From an uncultured Sulfitobacter sp. (GTDB lineage: Bacteria; Pseudomonadota; Alphaproteobacteria; Rhodobacterales; Rhodobacteraceae), in assembly GCA_937928635.1 (NCBI GenBank), contig CALFWM010000005.1:62001-126000 (forward strand): DNA of 64,000 bases. Direction: 5' to 3'. The translations under genes and the position numbers were made by a program. Position 1 is the first letter of the stretch. Each line of letters begins with the position of its first letter. Below are positions 19,792-29,567 of the stretch, in pieces. A model generated the notes under the pieces. It worked only from the letters and a program-made list of their open reading frames with translations. It did no database searches and had not been told where the DNA came from.

Positions 19792-20181
19792 CTAGTTACC
19801 AACCTTTTGACGGGTCAATGTGTTACCGAGATACCGGGCCTTTGCACCATCGTCTTGCCCCAGTGAGCGCACCGGCCGGTCAGGTCGGTTGATCTTGATC
19901 CGCGCTGTGGGCAGGTTGCCTGCCCTTGGGCTGGTTTGTTGTGGCCGTGTGGATGCGCTTTGGTGTGTTGGGGTGCCTTGCAGATCAGCGACCTTGCTGA
20001 TCACATCCATGCCTACACGCATCAAAACACCGCGCAATTCAGGGTCCGCCCGCAGGGTAGCCCCGATGGTGATCATCAGCGCGAGACCCACGATCCGTGC
20101 CCAGAAAAACGCACGCTGCGCGCGGATTTTGCGCGATTGCAGGGTTTCATGGGCGTAGGTTTCGGCAAATCTCATGTGCAT
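19792..20181 (-). CDS. Hypothetical protein with one membrane segment
   Basis: A 129-residue protein with one hydrophobic helix near residues 28-45 (FFWARIVGLALMITIGATL) after a charged N-terminus (YAHETLQSRKIRAQR). The rest is polar and basic (ARIKINRPDRPVRSLGQD). It is probably a bitopic inner-membrane protein with its C-terminus in the periplasm. An alternative ATG lies six bases downstream of the first. No strong ribosome site is visible and no family was recognised. It is divergent from the rRNA methyltransferase gene. Confidence 0.58.
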   Translation of the reverse strand: MHMRFAETYAHETLQSRKIRAQRAFFWARIVGLALMITIGATLRADPELRGVLMRVGMDVISKVADLQGTPTHQSASTRPQQTSPRAGNLPTARIKINRPDRPVRSLGQDDGAKARYLGNTLTRQKVGN

Positions 20182-20276
20182 GGAGTGTCATACCACTGCG
20201 GCCAAATGAGGGCGGGGCCGGGAAAATCTTGCGGCTGCCCCTCGCCGTGGGCGCCGGATCGCGCTAGGGCAGGGGC

Positions 20277-21377
20277 ATGAGTGATTTTGAGATTTTCCTC
20301 GTCTGTCCTCCCGGGTTGGAACAGGTGCTGTGTGAAGACGCAGCTGAAAAAGGGTTTGCTGATCCGCAGGCTGTGCCGGGCGGCGTCACAGTGCAGGGTG
20401 GCTGGCGCGAGGTGTGGCGGGCAAATCTGGAGCTGCGGGGTGCCGCGCGGGTTTTGGCGCGCATTGGCTCCTTTATGGCTTTTCATTTGGCGCAGCTTGA
20501 TAAACGCTCCCGGAAGTTTCCGTGGGGCGAGGTGCTGCGCAAGGATGTGCCGGTGAAGGTGCAGGTTAGTTGCAAAGCCTCTAAAATCTACCATGCAAAG
20601 GCGGCGACCCAGCGGATTGAAACCGCATTGCGCGAAAGTCACGGCATCCCCGTGTCGGCGGACGCCGAGATGGTGGTCAAGGTGCGGATACATGACAATC
20701 AGGTGGTGATCAGCATGGATACCTCCGGGGCTGCGCTGCATCAGCGGGGCCACAAGGAAGCGGTCGGCAAGGCCCCGATGCGCGAGAATCTGGTGGCACT
20801 GTTTTTGCGGCAATGTGGCTATGACGGCAAAGAGCCGGTGGTGGACCCGATGTGTGGTTCCGGTACATTTGTGATTGAGGCGGCTGAGATTGCGGCGGGG
20901 CTGTTGCCGGGGCGCTCGCGCGGGTTTGCCTTTGAGCAGCTTGCGAATTTTGAGCCGGAAGTTTGGGAACACATGCGCACAAGCGCGCCCTCATCAACGC
21001 TTAACGGGCGTTTCTTCGGCTCTGATCGCGACGCGGGTGCTGTGCGGATGGCAACGGCCAATGCCGCGCGGGCAGGTGTCGAGGTGGCGTTTGCCTGTCA
21101 CGGCGCGGCAGAGGTGCGCCCGCCCGTAGGGCCGCCGGGACTGGTGATTGTGAACCCGCCTTACGGCGCGCGGATCGGCAACAAAAAACTGCTTTATCCG
21201 CTTTATGGGACGTTGGGCCAGACGTTGCTGACGCATTTCAAAGGTTGGCGTGTGGGAGTGGTGACGTCGGAACCGCCGCTGGCAAAGGCCACGGGATTGC
21301 CGTGGAAACCCATGGGCGCGCCGGTGGCGCATGGCGGGATGAAAGTGTGCCTGTGGCAAACGCCCGCATTGCGATAA
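20277..21377 (+). CDS. THUMP-domain class I SAM-dependent RNA methyltransferase (RlmL/RlmK-type)
   Basis: A 366-residue protein. The N-terminal part is the ferredoxin-like plus THUMP RNA-binding region (roughly residues 1-160), ending in HQRGHKEAVGKAPM. The C-terminal methyltransferase has DPMCGSGTFVIEAA (motif I), FGSDRDAGAV and the NPPYGAR motif typical of N2-guanine RNA methyltransferases. It resembles the RlmL half of E. coli RlmKL, which modifies 23S rRNA. The exact target is not certain. Confidence 0.86.
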   Translation: MSDFEIFLVCPPGLEQVLCEDAAEKGFADPQAVPGGVTVQGGWREVWRANLELRGAARVLARIGSFMAFHLAQLDKRSRKFPWGEVLRKDVPVKVQVSCKASKIYHAKAATQRIETALRESHGIPVSADAEMVVKVRIHDNQVVISMDTSGAALHQRGHKEAVGKAPMRENLVALFLRQCGYDGKEPVVDPMCGSGTFVIEAAEIAAGLLPGRSRGFAFEQLANFEPEVWEHMRTSAPSSTLNGRFFGSDRDAGAVRMATANAARAGVEVAFACHGAAEVRPPVGPPGLVIVNPPYGARIGNKKLLYPLYGTLGQTLLTHFKGWRVGVVTSEPPLAKATGLPWKPMGAPVAHGGMKVCLWQTPALR

Positions 21378-21398
21378 GGCGCGGGCACGTCTTGGCGG

Positions 21399-21434
21399 AA
21401 AAAAGGGCCGTCCCGACATTTGCGTGGGCGGCCC
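21399..21434 (-). terminator. Intrinsic terminator for the DUF2934 gene
   Basis: On the minus strand a GC-rich stem (arms 21405-21413 region and 21426-21434, one bulge) is followed by six T residues (A-run 21399-21404 on the plus strand). It lies 29 bases after the DUF2934 stop and between two convergent genes. Confidence 0.75.
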
Positions 21435-21462
21435 GCCCATACTCTTTACCAATTAAAACAGG

Positions 21463-21708
21463 TTAGGCTTTGACGGTCTTGCGTGCTGCTGGTTTTCTGG
21501 CTGTGGCTTTTGGCTTTGCTGCGGTGGCTGTTTTTGCCGCGGCTTTGCGTGGTTTGGCAGCCGCCTTTTTCTTGGCAGGTTTGGCCGTCATCTGCTCCAT
21601 GACCTGCAACCAATGGTCCTGATCCTGACCTTGAGGCTGACCATCGTTGAGCCACAGAAAATAAGCTGCTTCGCGTACGGCTGATTCGTTGAAATTTGTA
21701 GTGCTCAT
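21463..21708 (-). CDS. DUF2934 protein with lysine/alanine-rich tail
   Basis: An 81-residue protein. Residues 5-41 (NESAVREAAYFLWLNDGQPQGQDQDHW) match the small DUF2934 domain. The remainder is an almost pure Ala/Lys/Pro/Thr tail with repeats like AAAKPRKAAAKTATAAKPKATARK, reminiscent of histone H1-like bacterial nucleoid proteins. It may bind DNA or RNA non-specifically through the tail. It is followed by an intrinsic terminator, so it appears to be its own transcription unit. Confidence 0.8.
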   Translation of the reverse strand: MSTTNFNESAVREAAYFLWLNDGQPQGQDQDHWLQVMEQMTAKPAKKKAAAKPRKAAAKTATAAKPKATARKPAARKTVKA

Positions 21709-21847
21709 AAGAGGTTCTCGGTTTTTTGAATGTTGTTAGCCTAACAAAATGGCAAAAATGCTGCACTTGCACAGTAACGGTCAACCCCATTGGCGTCAGG
21801 GTGTTGCAACCAGAACAACCCTGCGGATGCGGCCCAAAGAACGACGC

Positions 21848-22639
21848 CTATAAAAAGTCGGGTTGCGGCATGCCCAGCACGTGGAAACCGCCGTCAACAC
21901 GGATGACTTCGCCCGTCGTGCAGGCACCGGCCTCAGAGGCCAGATAAACCGCCGTGCCCCCCACTGCTTCGAGCGTCGCGTTAGAGCGTAAGGGCGCGTT
22001 CTGATCCGTGTGCTTGTAGGTTTTGCGTGCGCCTCCAATTGCCGCGCCGGCAAGGGTTTTCATCGGGCCGGGTGAAATCGCGTTGACGCGGATGCCCTCG
22101 GGACCAAGATCATTTGCCAGATAACGCGTGGCGCTTTCCAATGCGGCCTTTGCCACCCCCATGACGTTGTAGTTGGGCACCACGCGGTTGGAGCCCTGAT
22201 AGGTCAGCGTTAGCAAGGTGCCGCCGTGTTCCATCATCATCGGATGGGCGCGGCGCGCGACCTCGATAAAGCTGTAGGCGGAGATGTCCATTGAGTGTTT
22301 GAAATTGGCGCGGCTGGTGTTCAAAAACCTGCCGGTCAGTTCAGATTTGTCTGAAAACGCAATTGCATGAACGACAAAATCAATGGTTGGCCAACGTTGC
22401 GCCAACTGCTCAAACGCGGTGCCGAGAGAGGCATCATCGGTCACATCCACATCAACCATAAAGTCGCTGCCAACGCTGTGCGCCAGTGGTTTCAGGCGCG
22501 TGCCAAAGGCATCACCCTGATAGGTAAAGGCCAGTTCCGCGCCCGCCTCGGCCATGGCTTTGGCAATGCCCCATGCGATGGAACGTTCGTTGGCGACACC
22601 CATGATCAGGCCGCGCTTTCCTTTGAGAAGATCAGACAT
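21848..22639 (-). CDS. fabI: Enoyl-[acyl-carrier-protein] reductase (NADH)
   Basis: A 263-residue short-chain dehydrogenase-type protein. KRGLIMGVANERSIAWGIAKA is the FabI cofactor loop, and YQGSNRVVPNYNVMGVAKAALE holds the Tyr-x6-Lys catalytic pair. It reduces trans-2-enoyl-ACP, the last step of fatty-acid elongation. It follows fabB by three bases on the same strand, consistent with a fabB-fabI operon. Confidence 0.95.
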   Translation of the reverse strand: MSDLLKGKRGLIMGVANERSIAWGIAKAMAEAGAELAFTYQGDAFGTRLKPLAHSVGSDFMVDVDVTDDASLGTAFEQLAQRWPTIDFVVHAIAFSDKSELTGRFLNTSRANFKHSMDISAYSFIEVARRAHPMMMEHGGTLLTLTYQGSNRVVPNYNVMGVAKAALESATRYLANDLGPEGIRVNAISPGPMKTLAGAAIGGARKTYKHTDQNAPLRSNATLEAVGGTAVYLASEAGACTTGEVIRVDGGFHVLGMPQPDFL

Positions 22640-22642
22640 GGC

Positions 22643-23872
22643 TTACCCTTCGAACTTTGACAGGATCATGGATCCGTTTGTGCCGCCAAACCCGAATGAG
22701 TTGGTCATGACTGAATCAAGCCCGGCGTTTTCCACCAGCTCGGTTGCGATTTCCTTGGGATCAAGCGCAGGGTCCAGCTCTTGCACGTTGATGGAGGGGG
22801 TGATGAAATCATCCTCCAGCATCAGAAGGCAAAAGATCGCTTCCATCGCGCCGGCTGATCCCTGACCGTGGCCGGTCATCGACTTGGTGGAACTGACAGG
22901 GGGCGTTTTGCCCGCGCCAAACACCCGCCGGACCGCCTCAATCTCCCCTACATCGCCCACAGGGGTCGAGGTGCCGTGTGCATTGATATAGCTGACCTTG
23001 CGGCCCGTCGGCAGAGTGGCAAGGGCCAGTTCCATCGCGCGCTGACCGCCCTCACCGGAAGGGGCAACCATGTCATGGCCATCGGATGTTGCGGCAAAAC
23101 CGGTCACTTCGGCGTAGATTTTTGCACCGCGTGCCTTGGCGTGCTCCAATTCCTCAAGCACCACAATACCGCCGCCGCCGGTGATCACAAACCCATCGCG
23201 GTTGGCGTCAAAGGCCCGGGAGGCCAGTTCGGGCGTGTCGTTATACTTGCTGCTCATCGCGCCCATCGCGTCAAACAGGCAGGACAGGGTCCAGTCCAAT
23301 TCCTCCCCACCGCCTGCAAACATGACGTCCTGTTTGCCCAGCATGATCTGTTCGGACGCAGAGCCAATGCAGTGCAGAGACGTGGAGCAGGCCGAGGTGA
23401 TGGAATAGTTGATGCCCTTGATCTTGTAGGCCGTGGACAGGTTGGCGCTGATGGTTGAGGACATGCATTTGGGCACCGCAAAAGGGCCGATGCGTTTGGT
23501 TGCCCCGGTTTTGTCAACCACGTCATGGGCGGCTTTCATCGCGGAGGTGGAGGGCCCGCCAGACCCTGCGATCAACCCGGTGCGGGGATTTGAAATGATG
23601 GCCTCGTCAAGCTCCGCATCCGCAATGGCCTGTCCCATGGCGATATGGGCATAGGCCGCGCCGGGCCCCATGAACCGCAAGGTGCGTTTGTCGATATGTT
23701 CGGTTACATCAATCTTGAGCGTGCCGGCAATCTGGCTGCGAAAGCCGTGTTCCGCCATCGCCTCAGAGGCGACAATCCCGCTGGCACCCGCCTTAAGTGC
23801 AGCTTTGACCTCAGTGGCGTTGTTTCCGATGGATGAGACGATGCCCAACCCTGTGACGACAACTCGCTTCAT
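22643..23872 (-). CDS. fabB: 3-oxoacyl-[acyl-carrier-protein] synthase I
   Basis: A 409-residue condensing enzyme with the Cys-His-His triad: SACSTSLHC (Cys162), [11 protein letters not shown] and [14 protein letters not shown]. The N-terminal [16 protein letters not shown] and length match FabB, which elongates unsaturated intermediates made by FabA. ATG 23872 is preferred over a GTG/ATG two codons upstream. Its usual partner fabA is not adjacent: it lies 13.4 kb upstream on the same strand at 37313-37822, with a block of accessory genes between. Confidence 0.93.
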   Translation of the reverse strand: MKRVVVTGLGIVSSIGNNATEVKAALKAGASGIVASEAMAEHGFRSQIAGTLKIDVTEHIDKRTLRFMGPGAAYAHIAMGQAIADAELDEAIISNPRTGLIAGSGGPSTSAMKAAHDVVDKTGATKRIGPFAVPKCMSSTISANLSTAYKIKGINYSITSACSTSLHCIGSASEQIMLGKQDVMFAGGGEELDWTLSCLFDAMGAMSSKYNDTPELASRAFDANRDGFVITGGGGIVVLEELEHAKARGAKIYAEVTGFAATSDGHDMVAPSGEGGQRAMELALATLPTGRKVSYINAHGTSTPVGDVGEIEAVRRVFGAGKTPPVSSTKSMTGHGQGSAGAMEAIFCLLMLEDDFITPSINVQELDPALDPKEIATELVENAGLDSVMTNSFGFGGTNGSMILSKFEG

Positions 23873-24007
23873 GTGCAAACCTCTGGTTTGTCGCGGCGCA
23901 TGGGCGGCGCTCCTTTGATGTGATGTGCCTATCTAGGCCAGCAGGCCGATGACGCGCAAGCGGTTAGCGGATTTGTCTTGCCTGCCTGACAACGCGCGCG
24001 CCGATGC

Positions 24008-24889
24008 TCACGCCCCGTCCGGGATCAGATCATTGGTGGCATAATGAATGATGGATTCGGCCATGTCAGGGTCGCTTGTGCCCACCAACACCATACCCTC
24101 TCCATTCAGCAGCATGGAGCGGCGTTGAAGTGCAAATTCGCGCCCGCCCGAGGTGATTACCGTACTGCCAGAGGAACTGTGGTCGGTGTATTCCAACTGC
24201 GCCGCGCGCAGCTCAAACTTGCCGTGTTTGCGCGACACCCAGGGGTGTTCCAGCACGGCCTCGCAATCTGTCGCGCGGCCCACCACAACGGTTTCGCCGT
24301 CGATCAGCGACCAATTGTCATCACCGTGTGTCAACACCACGGATTCTGTGCGCCGTCCCAGGTTGGAGGCCGCACTGCCGCGAAACACGGTCTGTGCGTC
24401 CAGCTCTCCGACGGTAAAGGAATGCACGCGCGTGGCCTCGCTTTTGCCCTTTAGCTTGATGCCGCCCATCGACACAAAGGTGAGCTGATGCGCGCGGGTC
24501 AGCCCTTCAAACACGGTTTCATCAATCAGAAATTCGCCCGGTTTGGCGAGGGAGGCCAGCCGCGCCGTGGTGATGACCGCGTCGCCATAAAGATCGACGC
24601 CCTTGCTGACCACATTCCCGCGCGAGGCCCCGATGTGCACGCCCAAACCATCCGCCCATTCGGTTTCAATCATGGCGCGGGCGGCCTTGTAGACGTTGTC
24701 GGCCTTTGAAAACAGGCTGAGCGTGTCATCGCCCACAGATTTCACGCAATGCCCGTTGTGCTCGGCAATAATCTCGCGCATGCGGTCCAATACTGCACGC
24801 ACCCGGGCCAGTGCATCGTCCGCCGGGACCTGATCAAACAGTTTGGTGCTGCCGGTAATATCCGCAATAAGAAGATGTGCATTTGCCAT
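24008..24889 (-). CDS. Class III adenylate/guanylate cyclase fused to an FHA domain
   Basis: A 293-residue cytosolic protein. Residues 1-165 form a class III nucleotidyl cyclase homology domain: LIADITGSTKLF with the first metal Asp, CVKSVGDDTLSLF with the second, and LGVHIGASRGNVV. Residues ~190-275 form a forkhead-associated phosphopeptide-binding domain (VVVGRATDCEAVLEHPWVSRKHGKFEL, with the G-R and S-R-x-H signature). It may make cyclic nucleotide in response to phosphorylated partners. It lies at the fabB edge of the accessory block, suggesting the block's cytosolic sensor or second-messenger arm, which is inference. Confidence 0.85.
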   Translation of the reverse strand: MANAHLLIADITGSTKLFDQVPADDALARVRAVLDRMREIIAEHNGHCVKSVGDDTLSLFSKADNVYKAARAMIETEWADGLGVHIGASRGNVVSKGVDLYGDAVITTARLASLAKPGEFLIDETVFEGLTRAHQLTFVSMGGIKLKGKSEATRVHSFTVGELDAQTVFRGSAASNLGRRTESVVLTHGDDNWSLIDGETVVVGRATDCEAVLEHPWVSRKHGKFELRAAQLEYTDHSSSGSTVITSGGREFALQRRSMLLNGEGMVLVGTSDPDMAESIIHYATNDLIPDGA

Positions 24890-24973
24890 CGTAAAAAGCC
24901 TCGTTCAGGTGTCGTTAAAATTGGGCGCTAAAATATGGTCTGAGCCTAGGCAGGGCTTTGACAAGTTGCAATG

Positions 24974-25654
24974 TCACGTATTCCATACCCTTGACAGATT
25001 GCTTTGAGGGCCCAACCCGTAGCGCAGGCACAGGCCAATCACGGCAAGGCTCAGGATCAGCCACAATCCGCCCCAGAACAGGGTTGGCCCGCCAAAGGTT
25101 TCGGCCAGCATATAAGCGTCAGAGCGTTGGGTGGAGCGCCTGATGGTGTCGTCAAAGATATCGTAGGGCACGTAGATCACACTGCTCAGACCGATAATGC
25201 GCAAGGCCATATCATTGATATTTGTGTTCAAAAAGCGGGCCATGGCGCACATGGCAAGCCCGGTCGCCGTGCAAAACAACACTGGAAAAAGGTCGCGAAT
25301 ATAAAGCAGTGTCACCATCAGCATCACGATGCCACAGACCATCATCGCCGCGCGATCCGCCCTGGTGCGCAGGGCAATGCCCAGCAGCATCACCCCCAGC
25401 AAGAGCGAGCCAAGGTAGCCGGCGGACAGGATGATAAACCGGCTGCCGCCCCGTGTGATCGCATGCCCGCCCTGCTGAGGGGAGAGCGAAATTGCCTCAA
25501 TCTGCCCACCGGTCAGCACGGCCGCCAGCCCATGGGAAAGCTCATGCAAAAACACCACAAGGATCTTGAGCGGTAGGATAGCGGGCGTCTGCCATAACGC
25601 AAAGATCAGCGCTAAAAGGGCGATCAATTGCCAATGTCCTTTGAGGTAGCTCAT
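24974..25654 (-). CDS. M50B-like membrane metallopeptidase
   Basis: A 226-residue multispanning membrane protein with the zinc motif HELSH (H37-E-x-x-H41) inside a hydrophobic helix (LKILVVFLHELSHGLAAVL), as in site-2-protease-like M50B peptidases. About six membrane helices are apparent. The start is ATG 25654; longer in-frame starts run through unrelated sequence. Such proteases cut membrane proteins, often in signalling. The gene is divergent from the NTF2/CHAT pair in the accessory block. Confidence 0.8.
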   Translation of the reverse strand: MSYLKGHWQLIALLALIFALWQTPAILPLKILVVFLHELSHGLAAVLTGGQIEAISLSPQQGGHAITRGGSRFIILSAGYLGSLLLGVMLLGIALRTRADRAAMMVCGIVMLMVTLLYIRDLFPVLFCTATGLAMCAMARFLNTNINDMALRIIGLSSVIYVPYDIFDDTIRRSTQRSDAYMLAETFGGPTLFWGGLWLILSLAVIGLCLRYGLGPQSNLSRVWNT

Positions 25655-25777
25655 GGGGGCATTTCGTCGGGTTGGTCCAGAAATGTCAAACCACTTTGGC
25701 GGTGCGCGCAGGGCTTTGTGATTTTTGCAAGATCGGGCATTCTGCATGGAGTTTATTCGTTTCAAGGAAGCTCTTTC

Positions 25778-26164
25778 ATGACAGGCCTGTGCCCCAGCCA
25801 GATGGTCACCCGTTATTTTGAGGCGGTCGATGCCGAGAAGTTGCAGGATATTCTGGCGCTGCTGACGCCCAATTGTGTGTTCAGCGTTGAAACCCACGCT
25901 GTGACGCTTCGCGGGCACGCAGAAATCTCGGCCATGTTTCACCGCTTGTGGTCCAATCATGCCGCCGTGCGCCATCATGATTTTCGGTTTGTGCAGGACG
26001 CCGCAGGCGGGCGTATTGCGGTGCAGTTTCAGGTGGAAAACACCGAAACAGACGGGGCGATCACGCGCAAATCCAACTGCAATTTCTTTGATATAACAGG
26101 TGCGCAGTTTTCGCAGGTGGCGGTATACATGGCCGGAGCAAACACCCTGGAGATGGCAGAGTGA
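25778..26164 (+). CDS. NTF2/SnoaL-like small protein
   Basis: A 128-residue single-domain protein. ATG 25778 has an AAGGAAG ribosome site. YFEAVDAEKLQDILALLTPNCVFSV and GHAEISAMFHRLW are typical of SnoaL/NTF2-like folds that bind or isomerise small molecules or mediate dimerisation. Its TGA overlaps the GTG of the TPR-CHAT gene, so the two are translationally coupled; a role in the CHAT protein's complex is possible. It has no signal peptide. Confidence 0.75.
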   Translation: MTGLCPSQMVTRYFEAVDAEKLQDILALLTPNCVFSVETHAVTLRGHAEISAMFHRLWSNHAAVRHHDFRFVQDAAGGRIAVQFQVENTETDGAITRKSNCNFFDITGAQFSQVAVYMAGANTLEMAE

Positions 26165-29100
26165 GCGGTATTTACCAACACGTGGCGCGCACCATGCGCA
26201 GGATGGTTTTTGTCTTGGGTGTTTTGGCCACGCCAATCGCTGCTCAAAACATGCAGGACAATCTGGCCCATTGGAACGCGCTGAACCGTATCACAATCAC
26301 TGAATTCCGCGAAAACCGCATTGAGGACGCCGCAAAATCTGCCCGTGCGGCGCTGGCATTTGCGCAGGCAAATCTGCCCGCGGATGCCCGTGAACTCAGC
26401 AGCAGTTACAACAATCTGGGCACGATGTTGCACCGTTTGGGAGAGTACAGCGCGGCCCGCGCCGCCCATCTGGACGCACTGCGCATTCGCGAGGCGCAGG
26501 TGCCTGCGGACCAAAACGAAATTGCGACCTCGCTAATTTCTGTGGCCGATAGTTACTATGCGCAAAACGCCTATGGGGAGGCGGCAGATTTTTTTGGCCG
26601 CGCGGCACATCTTTTGCAAAGCATGGGGGTGGATCATCAATATGTCCTGTCAGGCCTCGCCTACGCGCTTTATTTGCAGGAGAATCGCACCGAAGCCGTC
26701 ACGCGGGATGCGTTCAATGCGATGCAGGCGCTGGCCACCTCCTATGGCAACACCGGCACCGCGCAGGCGGGGGCATATGATGCCGCGCTTGAAAATACGC
26801 TGACCCTTGCGCGCGCGTTGGACCTTATGGCGGGGCAGGGATCAATCGCGCAGACCTTGATTGAACTGCGCGCCGCCGCTGACCCATATGATGAAAACGC
26901 GCACGCCTGGGCCTTTCGCTACCTTGCTGAAATCCACGTGGCCAACCGCGCCCATACAGAGGCTGAGGATGCGATGAACCGCGCGATCACTTTGGCCAGC
27001 CGTGCGGCCGGGGGTATGACGCAGGACGCGGCAACGCTCAATTACATCCTTGGTGATCTGTTGTCGGACATTGGCCGTTTTGAACAGGCGGAACAGGCCT
27101 TTCGCACCACCCTTGCCATTGAACGCAGCCTTTATGGCGATGCCCACCCGGAGACCATCAACAGCTATAACCGGCTGGGGTTGCTGTTGGTCAACACGGA
27201 ACGCTCCGCCGCGGCTGTGGGCGTGTTGCGCCGGGGGCTGATGCTGGCGGTGCAGGTGCACGGGGCGGACAGCCTGTGGGTGGCGACCCTCTCAGATAAT
27301 CTGGGGCTTGCGCTGAGTGATGCAGGTAACGTGGCAGAGGCGATCCCGATGCACCGTGATGCGTTGCGCATTCGCGAGGCTGAATTGGGCCGCATGGACC
27401 CGTCAACCTCAAAAACCGTGAATAATCTCGCTCTTGCCTTGGAAAAGGATGGCCAGTTTGAAAGTGCGCAGGCCTATTTTCGCGAGGCGCTGGAGATTGA
27501 CCGGGCCACCCTGCCAGCGGGCAGTTGGGAAATTGGGGTGGCGCTTACCAATTTGGCCTCATCGCTGTCGGCCATGCAAACGCTGACAGGCTCGGCAGAG
27601 GCCTATCTGCTACTGCGCGAGGCATTGGAGGTTTCGCGGCAAAACTATCCGGCCACGCACCCGGATGTGGCGGCCTCGCTCGACAATCTGGCGGTGTTGG
27701 CGCGCCGGGCTGCCTTGCATGACGATGCGACCCGCTATTTGCGCGAGGCGACGCAGATTTATGCCGCCCCGCAAAACCGCGCCGCGCTGGCGGACCGTCA
27801 TGTGGTGTTTGACGCCGCCGTCGCCAGCCTGCTGACCCGCGCCCCGGCGCGATACGGGGCCGAAGCCTTTGAGCTGGCACAATGGCCGATGCAGACAGCG
27901 GCCAGCAAGGCGATTGCCGCCTCCGCGCAGCGCACGGCGGGGGATGATCCGGCGTTGGCGCGTCTGATCCGCCAGCTGCAAGATGCGCAGCGCAGCCATA
28001 GTGACGTGAACAACCGCGTGTTGGCCGCGCTGGGGTCGGAGGATGAGACATTGCGCGCGGACCTGCAGCGCGAACTTGCGCAAACGCAACAACAGCTTGC
28101 GCGCTTGCAGGACACCCTTGCCCGCGACTTTCCCGATTTCACCCAGTTGCAGGCCGGTGTCCCTGTCAGCGTGGCGGAGGTTGCGCAGGTCCTGGCCCCG
28201 GATGAGGCGCTTGTGTTTATACGCCCCGGTCATACGCGGGTTGAGGGCGATGAGATGGAAGGCGCGATTTTTGTGGTGCGTGCGGATGGCACGATCACCG
28301 CCGGCCCGCTGGAGCGCAGCCGCGCACTGGAGGATGACGCGCAAAGTTTGCTCTGTTCGGTGCAGGCAGGTGTTGCAGGTTGTCCTGAGGCCTCTGCCGC
28401 CTCCGGTCTGAGCCGGGGCGCGTTTGACCTGGACGCTGCGCAGGATGCGGGCCTGTCACAACAGGCGTTTAATTTTGATCTGGCGCATAACCTTTATACC
28501 CGGATTTTTGGCCCCGTGGCGGCAGAGCTGCGCGATGTGGAGCGGTTGATCATCGTGCCGGGCGGCGAGACCTTGGCCGCCTTGCCGTTTCAGTTGCTAA
28601 TTTCTGAGCCTGTCCCGGAGAGGCTGAACACAGAAGCAGAGGCCTACCGCGCCGCGCGCTGGTTGATCCGGGATTGGTCACTCACTGCGCTGCCCAATGT
28701 GTCTTCACTGACCCATGCGCGGGGCCAAGAGGGCGCCCGGGCGCAGGCGGGTGGCGGCAAGGCGTTTCTGGGCATTGGCGATCCGGTCATTGGGGCTGCA
28801 AGCACCATTGAGTGCGGACAGGCCCCAGCGTTGCAGCTTGCGGCCCTTGATCGTGCCGTTGCCACGACACAAACCGCCCAATTGTGGAATGCTGCCAGGG
28901 CAGCGGGCGGCAGTGCCATCGCGGATGTTGATGCCGTGCGCCGGTTGACCCGTCTGCCGGACACGCGCTGCGAGTTGGAGCAAATTTCGGCCAGTCTGGG
29001 GGGCGGGGATATCTTGCTGGCGCAGGAGGCGACGGAGACCGAGGTTAAGTCGCTCTCTGCCACAGGTGCCTTGCGGACCTATGATGTGATTTCTTTTGCC

Positions 29101-29565
29101 ACCCATGGGTTGGTGGCGGGTGAGATCGCCAATGCTGAACCTGCCCTTGTGCTGACCCCGCCTGCACGGGGGACGGCGCAGGATGACGGTTTGTTGTCCG
29201 CCACCGAGATTTCGCAGCTGGACCTGAACGCAGAATGGGTACTGCTGTCGGCCTGCAACACGGCTGCGGGCCGGGTCAGGGCCGGGGACGGATCGCACCG
29301 CCGTGAGAGTTTTTCGGGGCTGGCGCGGGCGTTCTTTTACGCGGGGGCGCGCAACTTGCTGGTGTCGCACTGGCCGGTGCAATCCCCCGCCGCAGTCAGC
29401 CTGACCACAGCTACCTTTGACGCAATGGCACAGGATGCCACGCTTGATCGTTCCGCGGCCTTTCAGCGCGCGATGCTGCGGATACTGGACGACCCCAACA
29501 GCACCGCGCCCATGCTGCATCCGCGCTATTGGGCCCCCTTTACGCTGTTGGGCAACAGCCCCTGA
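26161..29565 (+). CDS. Exported TPR-CHAT cysteine protease
   Basis: An 1134-residue protein. GTG 26161 overlaps the previous stop; ATG 26194 is an alternative. Both leave a signal peptide (MVFVLGVLATPIAAQ). Residues ~75-560 are tetratricopeptide repeats of the kinesin-light-chain type (YNNLGTMLHRLGEYSAARAAH, NNLALALEKDGQFESAQAYF). A Gln-rich coiled coil lies at ~595-665 and a CHAT (caspase-like) domain at ~770-1130. The catalytic pair is present: His982 in FATHGLVAGE and Cys1032 in LLSACNTAAG. CHAT proteases act in separase-like and defence or stress signalling. Export would place this one in the periplasm, which is unusual. Confidence 0.9.
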   Translation: MSGIYQHVARTMRRMVFVLGVLATPIAAQNMQDNLAHWNALNRITITEFRENRIEDAAKSARAALAFAQANLPADARELSSSYNNLGTMLHRLGEYSAARAAHLDALRIREAQVPADQNEIATSLISVADSYYAQNAYGEAADFFGRAAHLLQSMGVDHQYVLSGLAYALYLQENRTEAVTRDAFNAMQALATSYGNTGTAQAGAYDAALENTLTLARALDLMAGQGSIAQTLIELRAAADPYDENAHAWAFRYLAEIHVANRAHTEAEDAMNRAITLASRAAGGMTQDAATLNYILGDLLSDIGRFEQAEQAFRTTLAIERSLYGDAHPETINSYNRLGLLLVNTERSAAAVGVLRRGLMLAVQVHGADSLWVATLSDNLGLALSDAGNVAEAIPMHRDALRIREAELGRMDPSTSKTVNNLALALEKDGQFESAQAYFREALEIDRATLPAGSWEIGVALTNLASSLSAMQTLTGSAEAYLLLREALEVSRQNYPATHPDVAASLDNLAVLARRAALHDDATRYLREATQIYAAPQNRAALADRHVVFDAAVASLLTRAPARYGAEAFELAQWPMQTAASKAIAASAQRTAGDDPALARLIRQLQDAQRSHSDVNNRVLAALGSEDETLRADLQRELAQTQQQLARLQDTLARDFPDFTQLQAGVPVSVAEVAQVLAPDEALVFIRPGHTRVEGDEMEGAIFVVRADGTITAGPLERSRALEDDAQSLLCSVQAGVAGCPEASAASGLSRGAFDLDAAQDAGLSQQAFNFDLAHNLYTRIFGPVAAELRDVERLIIVPGGETLAALPFQLLISEPVPERLNTEAEAYRAARWLIRDWSLTALPNVSSLTHARGQEGARAQAGGGKAFLGIGDPVIGAASTIECGQAPALQLAALDRAVATTQTAQLWNAARAAGGSAIADVDAVRRLTRLPDTRCELEQISASLGGGDILLAQEATETEVKSLSATGALRTYDVISFATHGLVAGEIANAEPALVLTPPARGTAQDDGLLSATEISQLDLNAEWVLLSACNTAAGRVRAGDGSHRRESFSGLARAFFYAGARNLLVSHWPVQSPAAVSLTTATFDAMAQDATLDRSAAFQRAMLRILDDPNSTAPMLHPRYWAPFTLLGNSP

Positions 29566-29567
29566 GT

